From contig NW_003546272.1 of the NCBI RefSeq assembly GCF_000090795.2, positions 216,953 through 280,952 on the forward strand: a DNA stretch of 64,000 bases. Reading direction: 5' to 3'. The translations under genes were made by a program, and so were the position numbers. The notes beneath the pieces are model-generated. The model did no database searches, had not been told where the DNA came from, and saw only the letters and a program-made list of their open reading frames with translations. Shown here piece by piece: positions 21,009 to 31,375 of this stretch. Position 1 is the stretch's first letter, and every line of letters begins with the position of its first letter. Source of the stretch: Amphimedon queenslandica. Its lineage: Eukaryota; Porifera; Demospongiae; Haplosclerida; Niphatidae.

Positions 21009-21755
21009 ATGTCCCCATCATTGTTTCTGGTCTGCCTATTCCTCATTGCTGCATGCACTGAAGGAGCTGTCATTGATAAAGAGAGAGGAATGAACGACAC
21101 TGCTTTGCTTCAATTACTCCACCACATTAACAAGAGGCAGAATATACATGTACCAGTGCTGGAGCGTAGGCAGGCTACCTGCACAAAGCCTGATCTGCCT
21201 TCAAGCTGCTCTTTACCAATAGATTCTTTTGGACCACCTGCTCTACAAATAGGAGTTAGCGAATCATACCTCAGCAGCCTCAAGGATCAATTGTCACGTA
21301 TATGTACCAGTGATTGTGCTGGTGCTCTTGGTGAATATTACCGTTGCCTTTATTCTGGGGATACAGGAGAATACGCTGGCAATTTAATTGAAAAATACTT
21401 ATGTGGACAGGAGAGTGGAGAATACTGTCCAGTACGATTAATACGCAGTTTTAATACAACGTCTAATGCAAATGCTTATGGCAGTATAATTAATGATTGC
21501 ACTTTGACTTCCAATGGACTAACATGCACTGATACTGATGATTGCATTGATGGATTGAAAAATTTCACGAGTGTAGCAGGTTGCTGCATGGAGCCAGTCT
21601 TTGGATCTGGTGTACGTTCATGCAGTGGAGTGAGTGTCCCTGATGCTTGTACTGGGCTATCAAGCACTACAGAATCAAGTGCTACAGGAATAATTGCTAC
21701 ACCTATTGTTGCAGTATCTTTGATGATACTTGCATTGGCTGGAGTCTTCCTCTAA
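21009..21755 (+). CDS. Cys-rich GPI-type secreted protein, array copy 12
   Basis: Intronless. I chose the ATG at 21009 (248 aa) because MSPSLFLVCLF is the family leader; an in-frame ATG at 20997 would add four residues. The N-terminal ectodomain carries a GPPALQIGVSESYLSSL segment, the source of the repeats in copies 6 and 10, and the second half has CTDTDDCIDGLKNFTSVAGCC instead of the usual CTSALRTFSS run. The end is the standard TESSATG stalk and GPI-type tail. TATA box at 20948. The 3' UTR lacks the palindrome. This is the last member of the contiguous array. Confidence 0.92.
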   Translation: MSPSLFLVCLFLIAACTEGAVIDKERGMNDTALLQLLHHINKRQNIHVPVLERRQATCTKPDLPSSCSLPIDSFGPPALQIGVSESYLSSLKDQLSRICTSDCAGALGEYYRCLYSGDTGEYAGNLIEKYLCGQESGEYCPVRLIRSFNTTSNANAYGSIINDCTLTSNGLTCTDTDDCIDGLKNFTSVAGCCMEPVFGSGVRSCSGVSVPDACTGLSSTTESSATGIIATPIVAVSLMILALAGVFL

Positions 21756-22762
21756 TAAACTATGTTTGAACAAGTAGAGACGATAGAAGTGACACTAGTA
21801 GTTTAGTTTAGTTTGCTCATTATAGGCTATTGTTTTTCTATTTATTAAATAATATTTTCATTATATAAATCAAATGCACAAGCAGCGCAATGAATGATTT
21901 GTAAGCCATTACACCCATTATTCATCATTAAAGTATTCACCATAAAGCCACAATGCATGCTATGCACTATGAACTATCATATTGATGATATCACAAGCCT
22001 AAGGGCAGTGATACTTTGGTATGAATCAGAACATGAGAATTAGTAAACGTCTAGATGGCATAAGTATGAGCAATTGGTAATAATTCATTGAAACTATAGA
22101 CTTAGCAGGACCAAGGGGGAATTGGAGTGAGCCTGAGTGAGCCCCACTCAGACAAAAGTAGTCTAACTATTTTTAAAGTTAAATAACCTAGCCTTCATTA
22201 ATTGTGGGTGTGGTCACAGTGAAATAAAATGGTAGGGAGCAAGTCTTGCAAAAGACCACAAGATAAGACTGAACTGTTGTCCAAAAGCTTCTTCAGTAGC
22301 AAGTTAGAACATTAAGATAAAAAATAAAAAATTCTATGTTATGTCAAGACTCTGATTGTTGATCATCTTGAAGAACCTAGCTATATATAAATCTAAGCTA
22401 TAATCTGTGCAGTCTATTTCCATTGATACTAGTATAAGCAAGGTAACCTATAAAGAAGAGAGTCAGGAGCTACATTTCCTTCCAAGTTCTGTGGCTGTGC
22501 TCTGCACAATCATGAATGATTTATATTGACATTATGCATGATCTACTGTATCTAGATTCCAGACATTATAATGCCTAGTTTACTTAGGCCCTTTATGCTT
22601 TAAACTATGAGGGTTGCAGAACAAATATTACGTACTAAAACATTTGGTGCTTTTAATTTGGCAATTACACATGCAGTACCAAACATACAGATTAATGAAT
22701 CACCTTAAGCACTAGTAGCATGAGTTAATGCACTTTATTTCATGATAATAATCTTGACTAAC
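21756..22762. other. About 1 kb without a recognisable gene
   Basis: I looked here on the minus strand for the CPSF1 exons that should follow the DSTM exon and found none. There is no array-type spacer repeat either. The stretch is either CPSF1 intron or intergenic DNA. Confidence 0.55.
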
Positions 22763-25700
22763 CATTGTTGAATCAGATCGACTGAGTATCAAATAATCGT
22801 GCTGTCCACTTCCTTTCTCCTCCTTCTCCCTGCTCTGGTCCTTCTCTCCTCCTTCATTCTGTCCTTCTTCTTTAGTCTCTTCTCCCTTCTCCTCCTCTTC
22901 TCCTTCAGATTTCACTGTCCACATGTCAATGCACCCAGGGAGTTCAAAAGTGGTTACTACTTGAGGACGAATAGTCCTCTAGAAAGGGAGAAAATGTAAA
23001 ATACAACAAATCTAATTAAATGTAATTGGAACATGTGTAAATACAGGTATTCACATTAGAAGATTCTGTCACTCAAAACTATTGAATGCTTGAATCACTT
23101 GCTTCATACACACATTGTTAGAAGTGAACAATATGCTCCCAAAATCATTATCCTCTCAAAATGTTGGTAATGCCACTATACACTGTACATGTACTATGAG
23201 TCAGTGGCAATTGACAGTAAGTAAAGCACAGTGGCTGAATGCTGCATCAGGTCAGTGCATGTACACTTAATTAAAAGATGTTTACAAATGTCTCTTTCCT
23301 AGTGAGTAGTGATATATGTAATTAGCATTCAAACAGTTATTGGACAATGCCTCACAATATCCATTAAACAAGATATCATTGTTATGCTTGACAGTTGATT
23401 CCAATCAATGAACAGCTTTTATATTCAATAGTCATAGCTACAATGTATATTAGCAGTTTAGTTTGTTTGCTGCAATTTCAAATGATTTCTGTTTGGAAAA
23501 CTCTTACCAGTGCTAGCTCATAACATTACCACTTATCACTACAATACATGTGTTACTGTTACCATTAGATTAGTATAGGTTATACATCATCATTCCATAG
23601 CATTGCCATTACCTGTAATACTGATAGTGCTCCATTCTTCCCATGACCAGAACACAATACCAACTCAAGATCAAGATCACTCTTATCTACAAACTCCTCC
23701 TATAAAAAATTTCAAATTAATCTTCAAAGCATTTTATAAGTTTCTCACTGAGAGAAAGGCAGGCTCTCCAATGGTAGCTTTAACAACCGGCCCAATACAC
23801 AACAAGCTATCACACACCTTTCAAAATAACACATATGTAATTATAATAAGTGAAAAATGCATTGGAACTTACTTCTAATGAATAGTTAGTCAATAGAGAT
23901 GAGGAGCTGGTGGACTGTGATACAGCACTCTCTCCATACACTTCAATATCATCAAGATCTGTATTGTATGTACATGTAATAAGTTATCATAAATAATACT
24001 CATCATGATTCCATTACCTAAAATAGCACCTCCAATAGGTTCAACTATATCTAGAAGGAAAGAGAGAAATAGGGAGAGAGGGGAGGAGGAAAGAGACCAC
24101 AAAATGAAGGAGATACAGTGCTAGTATCATCCACTCACTTTGTTTGACGGTTGTAGAGTATCTGAGAAGAAGTGAATTAGCTAGTCTTGAGCCAAGAAAC
24201 AAGAAATGAGGTTTAATGCTACAAATCTAATAATTATAAGGAGTAGGATAATAGTGAAAAGGATAAAAGAGAAAGAACTTACACAAGATGATAGAATACT
24301 ACTAGCTGCTTTATCAAAAGTGATGCGCTTGACACCTCTCATTCCACTGTCAGGAAACAGTGTAACTATATAACTACAAGACGCAATATAGGATTAAGGA
24401 CAGGTATTAGAGTCGTCATCATTGCCCTATACTAATACTAATAGAGTAGATGTACTTACATGTCACCTGATTGAAGTGATACCAGTAATTGTTCATTAGA
24501 TATGAAGACAGACTGAGAGCAATCCAGTCTTATGCCAAGTGAGCCTTCATTCTCTATCATTAAAAAATCACTAGTTCACTCGCTCGTTAACAAACAAATG
24601 TGTAACTAAACCAATTTCTTAATATTAAAATAATCTACAGTCACACATGTGAATTAGTGCTGTACTGACTGAGTAAAAATCTTGTTGTATAATCAGTGAT
24701 ACTGTTCAGGGATAGACCATACGGTGGACTACTCTATTATATAGAATGAACCAGTTAATAATTAATCATTAATGCATTGCAAATGCAGGGCTTCCCACAG
24801 AGCATGCTCTAACTGAGCTAAACAGCATGGAATATACAATAGAGCAGCTTTTAAAATCCATAAAAAATCCACTGTCACTATTCCAAAATCCTGTGGGAAA
24901 CCCTGATGAATTGTTACTAACCTGATTCAAGTATATCAAAGTATTGGCGCCAAATACAAGTACACCACCTGTTAGAATCAAAGCAATATAAATACATGTA
25001 AACATTTCAAGGTACATGTACATACCGTATAGCTGGAAATATTTGCGGGGAATTAAATTTTGCGAGTTTGCGATTCCATTTAAAGCGCAAAATTTAAATC
25101 CGCAAAATAATGAAATTCATGCATGACCACAGTAGATAATGCTACAATAACTGTCAAAACCGCAAATATTTAATCCGCAAACCAGGTTATTTTTAAGGAT
25201 TCGCAAAATTTTTCTCCGCAAAATTAACCAGCTGTACGGTAGGTGTTTCCATTACCTAGTGGTTTGGGTACAGGATGGAGATAAGACGAATCAAATGGAA
25301 GATTCTTTAGCGTCCATATGACAGTATGACTCTTATCACTCGTGTTGAGTGATAAACCCAACAGCATCATTGAATCCTGACGCAAACTGATACGACTGGA
25401 ATGAGTAAAAATTTAAAAAATTAACAATTAAAAATAGAGGAACAAAAATAAGAGTGTTTGACCATGTATGTATAAGGATGCAATAAATATTAAACACTCA
25501 TTTCCTTGTTGTTAGTTCCATTATTGTTATTGTTTATTATTATTATTATTTATTATTATTGCTTATTGTTAGTTCCAGTGTTATTGTGTGTCTTACCCAG
25601 CCCAAGTAGGGGATACTTCAGAGAGGAAGAGTAGGGTGGGGCTAGTGTATCCCTCTATGAAAGTCATGTCTTTAATGACTGGCAATGGCTCCGGCAAATC

Positions 25701-27684
25701 TCTCAAGGATATTGTATAAGTCGGTAAAATGTCATGAGTATCACTGTAAAGAACACAATTACAATTATATCTAAATAAATTATTTTACTTACAGAGAAGG
25801 GGAAGGAGAGAGTGGAGTGTCAATGGACAGGTCCTGTTGGAATGGGCACACAGCTAAATGGCTGCCAAATAAAAGCATCACGGCACATCTTCCTTCGGGA
25901 TCAACCTTTACCACTGGACGAGAGTCATTATGCAAAATACCTCCCTAATATAAAATATTACACAAAATAAAATTAAAATTATTTATCTCCAACAAATTTA
26001 ACACATGCCACACCTACAAATAGTTAACTTGCCACACCCACTCACTCGTACCCTAATCTCCTCATCCTCAAACTGATGCATTGATACTGTCTTGAGTCCG
26101 TTGGTTTCAGGATTGTACTCAACAATAGACAACTGAAAAAACATTAAAAATGAAAACCATTATTTTGGTCAAGGGGCCATAAATTATAGTACAGGGTATT
26201 TCTTTTATGCTATGTCGTAATTTTGAGCTCATTTTGGTCAAAATTGGTTCTTTAGAAAAATATTTAAAGCATGCAATTATAGAAAATTCTTTAAAATGTA
26301 GTTTAAATGATAACAATCATACATTTGTAACATTGCATAAAAACAACATGCATGGTATAGCTGGTTTATTTCTTGTAAAATTAATTTTCATGCAGTTTGA
26401 ATTTTTTTTACAAATTTTTGAAGTTGCTCCAAAATCAGGCAAAATACCATGGGCTATAGTACAGGGTCTTTGGCCAAACTTCACCAAAAATGACTAGGAG
26501 AGAATTCTCTATTTTTATAACTTTTTCTGATGCGTATACATGTTCTTATGTCATGTTTCAAGTTTGAGCTGACTCCGATCAAGTTTAGATTTTTTATGAA
26601 TTTTAAAAGTTGCTCCAAAATCGGGCAAAATACCATGGGCTATAGTACAGGGTCTTTGGCCAAACTTCACCAAAAATGACTAGGAGAGAATTCTCTATTT
26701 TTATAACTTTTTCTGATGCGTATACATGCTCTTATGTCATGTTTCAAGTTTGAGTTGATTCCAATCGAATTTAGATTTTTTATAAATTTTTAAAGTTGTT
26801 CCAAAAATCGGGCAAAATACCATGGGCTATAACAGGGTCTTTGGCCAAATTTCACCAAAAATGACTAGAAAAGAATTCTCTATTTTTATAATGTTTTCCT
26901 ATGCGTATACATGTTCTTATGTCATGTTTCAAGTTTGAGCTGATTCCGATCAAGTTTAGATTTTTTATGAATTTTTAAAGTTGCTCCAAAATCGGGCCAA
27001 AGACCATGGGCTATAGTACAGGGTCTTTGACCAAATTTCATCAAAAATGTCAGGAACAAAAATCTCCATTTTAATAATTTTTTCTGATGCACATACATGT
27101 CCTTATATTGTGCAAAAAGTTTGAGGTGATTCCGATCAAGTTTGAATTTTTTTACAAATTTTTAAAGTTTTCAACAATCTGGCTAAAAACTTAACTCATA
27201 TGAAGCATGTTTTAGCTCACTAAGCATGTTTTAAAGGAAGCCCCGATACAGCATTTACTAAATGCAAATTAAATACACACGCCTCTGTTAATAATTACCT
27301 TGGCATCATTGAAAGATAGCAATAAGCAGTCCCTGTCAGAGTGTCTCAGCCTAACCTTGTCCAATGACTGTATGTTACCATGAAAGCTGAATTCCAAGCA
27401 TTGAACAAGTTTTGCTTTGCCTAATAATGCATGTTCGTATATTAATTACATGTACAGTACAGTAATTACCATCATTCCTTTGTAGCTGAGCTACCTACAA
27501 ATGAAAACCAGCAGACAAAAAATAAACATAATTATTCTATTTAGTGCCCATAATTTACATCAAAAATTCTCAGTAAAGAGGTCGATGCGACAGCTACTTG
27601 TTCCTTCTCGGAATGAACGAAATGACATGAAGTACAGTGCTCTACACCAGTAGGCGGGTGGACCTCCCGATATACAGCATACAT
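22763..27684 (-). CDS. CPSF1: CPSF1, cleavage and polyadenylation factor 160-kDa subunit, N-terminal part
   Basis: A spliced gene begins [13 protein letters not shown] at 27684, matching the CPSF1 N-terminus. The order of exons follows human CPSF1: a 25-nt micro-exon (27471-27495, VAQLQRND), [38 protein letters not shown] (about 26050-26134), [121 protein letters not shown], then [17 protein letters not shown]1 is the large beta-propeller scaffold of the CPSF complex in pre-mRNA 3' processing. Every splice site I followed is GT-AG and in phase. After DSTM a donor is present but no further exon is seen down to the array, so well over half the protein is missing from the window. The gene may resume across a giant intron, or be truncated or misassembled. 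Confidence 0.9.
25025..25239. mobile_element. 215-bp TA-flanked MITE in a CPSF1 intron
   Basis: The ends CCGTATAGCTGG and CCAGCTGTACGG are inverted copies with one mismatch, and TA flanks both sides (25023-25024 and 25240-25241). The interior is rich in GCGAAT/CGCAAA words in opposing orientations. Length and TA target match the elements at 49095 and 57508, which suggests Tc1/mariner-type mobilisation. Confidence 0.82.
26150..27250. repeat. Tandem repeat of about 185 bp in a CPSF1 intron
   Basis: Units are anchored by CATGGGCTATAGTACAGGG near 26449, 26632, 26822 (partly deleted) and 27006, giving a period of about 183-190 bp. Each unit contains AGTTTGAGCTGATTCCGATC and a TTTTTTATGAATTTT run. 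Related blocks lie in introns at about 30.2, 38.2, 48.2 and 56.0 kb. Any open frame here is a by-product of the repeat. Confidence 0.85.
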
Positions 27685-27873
27685 CACTTGAAGCAAAGGA
27701 ACTTTAAATTTAAAGACTCGCTCCTCCTTTATTAAGATTTACCCACGTGTTACCACCCACGTGCTGTTTAGTCTTGCAAAAATCACTATCATAGTATGGA
27801 TGGAGTATGAAGCAGTGGTAATTGAAGCTAATGTAATAATCCCAGATATGTGTCTAAACCTGGGATCTATTCC

Positions 27874-27881
27874 TATAAAAA
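27874..27881 (+). promoter_or_regulatory. TATA box of the diverged paralogue
   Basis: TATAAAAA is 59 bp before the ATG at 27933, the same spacing as in the array. It lies in a region of only about 250 bp shared with the CPSF1 start codon on the other strand. Confidence 0.65.
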
Positions 27882-27932
27882 GAGAAAGCAAGCAACCTAA
27901 GTTCACTATTGCAACTGCAGTGCAGAGCCAGA

Positions 27933-28697
27933 ATGTCAATCAATATCATCTTCATGCTATTTTGTTCTTTCCTCCTTTTTGCTGCTATTGATGGAACTTT
28001 TGATTTTACTCTAGATGAAGAGGAAGAAGAACATGGCATCATATCAAAAAGACGAGGGCCTAATCTACCCCAGGAACGTCGTGGGAATGGAACCATTGAC
28101 AGATGTGTTCAAATCCTAGTTGACAGACGTGCTCCATATTGTAATTTGACTGAGCTTGCTGGTGAAATGCTACAAATTCCTATTCCATTATTATCTGATG
28201 ATCATTTTGATCATCTCAATACAGTATACTCGACTCTATGCTCTCCTGAATGCCTTGTTGCATTTGATGCTTACTTTGATTGCCGCAACTTATCGCTCAC
28301 AAGAAGAAAATATTGGAAGAATTATTTGCTGAAAGGAAGATGTGGGCAAGAGGAAAATGGTGACTACTGTGCTGTTGTACTTCTGCGATCTTACAAGCAT
28401 AACATTGCAGCTTACAAACAACTCTTAAACTCAACGTGCCCATTTTCTACAAGTGAAGGAGGGATCCAATGTCAGGATGCTTCGGAAGAATGTTTCAATG
28501 GTCTTTCCACTTTTAGTGAGAGGATGGGTTGCTGTGCAGAGCCTTATCTAGGTGCTAATGTCTATACGTGCCCTGGTATTGCTGTGAAGGAGCCTTGTGC
28601 TGGAATACAGGAGACAACTACCTCTAGTGCAGTAGGAGCAATGGCTCATTCAGCTATTGCCATCTCTTTGATAATTATTGGGCTATTGTTTATATGA
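27933..28697 (+). CDS. Diverged Cys-rich GPI-type protein, outlying paralogue of the array
   Basis: Intronless, 254 aa from the ATG at 27933 (MSINIIFMLFCSFLLFAAIDG, a good signal peptide); an in-frame ATG at 27909 would put eight polar residues in front of it and lies very near the expected transcription start. An acidic stretch (LDEEEEEHGIISKRR) ends in a basic cleavage-type site, as in the array propeptide. The family Cys skeleton is recognisable: LCSPECLVAFDAYFDC, CGQEENGDYCAVVLLRS, GCCAEPYLGANVYTC and KEPCAG, followed by TTTSSAVGAM and a hydrophobic end. The leader and tail, which are constant across the array, are unrelated in sequence here, so this copy has escaped homogenisation. It starts about 250 bp from CPSF1, head to head. 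Confidence 0.88.
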   Translation: MSINIIFMLFCSFLLFAAIDGTFDFTLDEEEEEHGIISKRRGPNLPQERRGNGTIDRCVQILVDRRAPYCNLTELAGEMLQIPIPLLSDDHFDHLNTVYSTLCSPECLVAFDAYFDCRNLSLTRRKYWKNYLLKGRCGQEENGDYCAVVLLRSYKHNIAAYKQLLNSTCPFSTSEGGIQCQDASEECFNGLSTFSERMGCCAEPYLGANVYTCPGIAVKEPCAGIQETTTSSAVGAMAHSAIAISLIIIGLLFI

Positions 28698-29396
28698 ACT
28701 CAATAATATATTCTGCTATATAAATGTGTTAAAATCATTTTTTTGCTTTATTATTTTTTTGATTAGAATAATTGAATGATATTAATAGTTGCGTCAAGTT
28801 ATGTACTTATGTCACTTCGCATATATTTAGTCTTGATCAGATCAATATTAAACAACAGCATAAAAAACTATCAAACCATCTAGTAGTCAAAAAAAGCACT
28901 TGACAGAAGCTATTACAATATTACACCATTAATGCCAAGAGTAAACTGTACAAGACAAATACAGAAACACATTGATAATAGTTCTAATACAACTACTGAG
29001 ACCTTAATTGAACAAGAATTTCTGCCCTTTTCAACTTAATAATAAGAGCTATAGCAACATAATCTATTTGTATATGCATGTTTTATCTAATAGTATAATG
29101 TTATTGCTGTCAATCAGGAGTAGTCTGGTGCAGCCAGGATGTGCAGAAACATGAAACAGTGCCAAGTTAATTGGCATTTCAAAGTGTAAAAGGCAATTAC
29201 AAGCATGTAAACATAAATAATACTAATACCATGGACAAATACAGTAGAATATATATATGCACTGCAGCCTTGTTGCTTTACATTTTTCTCCTTATGAGAA
29301 AGCACTTATGGCTATGCTCATAATTAAAAAAATTAACTAGTCTAATGAAGTAATTAGATAACTATCTGACCCACGCCCATAATAAAACCAGAAAAG
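28698..29396. other. Intergenic, no gene seen
   Basis: AT-rich DNA between the diverged Cys-rich gene and the phosphatase gene. I see only a probable poly(A) region just after 28697 and no repeat or RNA gene. Confidence 0.6.
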
Positions 29397-31172
29397 ATGG
29401 GGAACAGCATAGACAAAGTGAGCTTACTTCTTTATATCTCACACACGCTATATTTTCTGACTAATGTTTCATTTCTAGGTATGCACCGGGCTATATGTAG
29501 GTGGCATTATGGGTAAGTAGTCGTTTTGGCAATACTCTTCTATGAATATTGTCTTCCTGATGCAGGTGCCAGCAAGAAAGAGCTCCTACTTGAGAACAAC
29601 ATCACACACGTACTGGCGGTTCTTGACAATGCAGAGCCTCACTTCCCAGAGGTATGTCTATATTTAGTTCCTTATCATGATTATTATCTAGTGATCTTAT
29701 TCTATAAATAGAACTTCCAATATAAATGCATCAAAATATCGGACAGCCCGAGTTGTGATTTGTAAGTATTTTGTGATAATTAGCCATAAATGTTGCCAGT
29801 AGTGTGGAGCAATTGAAAAACATGCATTGTGGGTGTTGCCATTTGTTTTTATAAAATTCTTTAACATTACTATAAACAGCACTATGGTATTTATTTATTA
29901 GGAGTGTACATTTTAAAGAAAGTGTAGACTTTATTCACAAGTGTCGGTGAGTTATACAAGTCTATTGGTTTGTACCAGCTCTCTCTCTCTCACACTTCCT
30001 CTCTCTCTCTCACACACACTTCCTCTCTCTCTCTCACACACACTTCCTCTCTCTCTTTCTCTTATATAGTATTGAAGGTGGATCATGTTATGTTCATTGG
30101 TAAGTGTATACTACTATTGTTATTAGTAAATCAGTATACAGTTTCTCATTTTTCCTCCCACAAAGCATGAACGGCAATGTTTCATGAGCTGGCAGGTACT
30201 GCAATACATGTGGTAGTACATGGCGTTTAGAAATCTAATTTTGATCAGAATCAGTTCAAATATTCTTAAGTAACATTATGTATTAGAAAAATTATAAAAT
30301 TTTCTCCTAACCATTTTTGATGAAATTTGGCCAAAGTTAGTCCCCTGTACAGGGTGTTTGGCCTAATTTTTGAGCAACTTTTAAAATTCATAAATTCAAT
30401 TTTGACCGGAATCAGCTCAAACTTAAAACTTAACATAAGGACATGTATATGTATCAGGAAAAATTATGAAAATGAAGAATTTTCTCATCATTTTTGACAA
30501 AATTTGGACAACTACCCGAATTGGGAGTAACTTTAACAATTCATAAAAAATCCAATTTTGATCGGAATCAGCTAAAACTTGCTACACAACATAAGAAGTT
30601 CAAGAACATGTATATGTATCAAAAAAATTTATAAAAATTGAGAACTTCCTCCTTGTGATTTTTGTTGAAATACCCTGTACTGTAATACAGGGTCTTTGGC
30701 CCGATTTTTAAGTAACTTGACAATCCACTAACAAGAAGCACTATGCCAAATCCTTGTGGGAAACCCTGCCTATACTTCTTTCTCTTATAGTGCTGCTGGT
30801 ATATCCCGATCAGTTACACTATGCACAGTGTATCTAATGACAGCAACAACACTCTCATATGAGGACGCAATGACTGTCATGGTTTATGCTCGGAGCATGG
30901 CTGGCCCTAACTTTGGATTCAGAATGCAAATGATGAAGTACACGAAAACAATTTTAAATGACGTGAGTAGATACTGTTATTTGATTACTTGTTACGTTTG
31001 ATTGTAGGAGAGGAAAAGGTTAAAGTCGGAGTTTCCTGACAATAAGCTCAATGACGAACAAGAACTTGGTGACCTGTTGAAAGCTGCCAAAGAAAAGTTT
31101 GCAAAGGAAGGACGTCCTCTGACACTGAGAGATCACGATGAAGAGGCCTACATTGATCCAGAGAAAGTCTAG
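29397..31172 (+). CDS. Dual-specificity phosphatase, DUSP22/DUSP15-like
   Basis: Eight exons can be chained in phase: 29397-29417, 29479-29512, 29566-29651, 29711-29761, about 29901-29946, 30069-30099, 30791-30962 and about 31009-31172, giving about 200 aa. The product starts MGNSIDKVCTGLYVGGIMG, like the N-myristoylated MGNGM start of DUSP22. The catalytic P-loop is YVHCAAGISRS, split between Cys codon bases by an intron (30100-30790), so the HCxxGxSRS cysteine and arginine are kept. The N-terminal ENNITHVLAVLDNAEP and the following FIHKC helix fit the family. It should remove phosphate from Tyr and Ser/Thr at membranes. Whether it is the orthologue of DUSP22 or DUSP15 is unresolved. Its 3' end converges with YEATS2. 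Confidence 0.9.
29980..30062. repeat. CT/CA compound microsatellite in the phosphatase intron
   Basis: Three higher-order units of the form (CT)n(CA)nCTTC precede the 31-nt exon at 30069. The pyrimidine-rich run sits where the polypyrimidine tract of that exon belongs, so repeat length could affect splicing of the exon that completes the catalytic His-Cys. Confidence 0.8.
30230..30740. repeat. Diverged block of the ~180-bp intronic repeat, phosphatase intron
   Basis: About three diverged units are seen, with TTTTTGAGCAACTTTTAAAATTCATAA and CCCTGTACTRTAATACAGGG-like words. Orientation is opposite to the CPSF1 block on the plus strand. It occupies most of the intron before the P-loop exon. Confidence 0.75.
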
Positions 31173-31375
31173 CACTGCAATCAGTGATACCAAAATATTT
31201 AACAATATACCCGGTATTATTTTCGTTCTTGTTTTTTTGTTATTTTTTTAACAATCATTACTGGTGCAATTTTGCTACTAGTTTTGGTCTATACATAAAG
31301 TGGGTTTGTATTGAAAAACTAGAATTAATTTAAAATTAAAAATTAAAATAAATAAATAATAATAATAATATTTTG

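Noticed and set aside
1549-21755. Array genes as venom or toxin peptides
   Set aside because: They have a hydrophobic C-terminal anchor signal and a large glycosylated-looking ectodomain, and resemble no toxin family that I recognise.
22799-22999. Plus-strand Ser/Phe-rich frame
   Set aside because: It is the antisense shadow of the Glu/Lys-rich CPSF1 exon.
26207-26497. 96-aa plus-strand open frame in a CPSF1 intron
   Set aside because: It lies within the ~185-bp tandem repeat and is a chance frame in that repeat.
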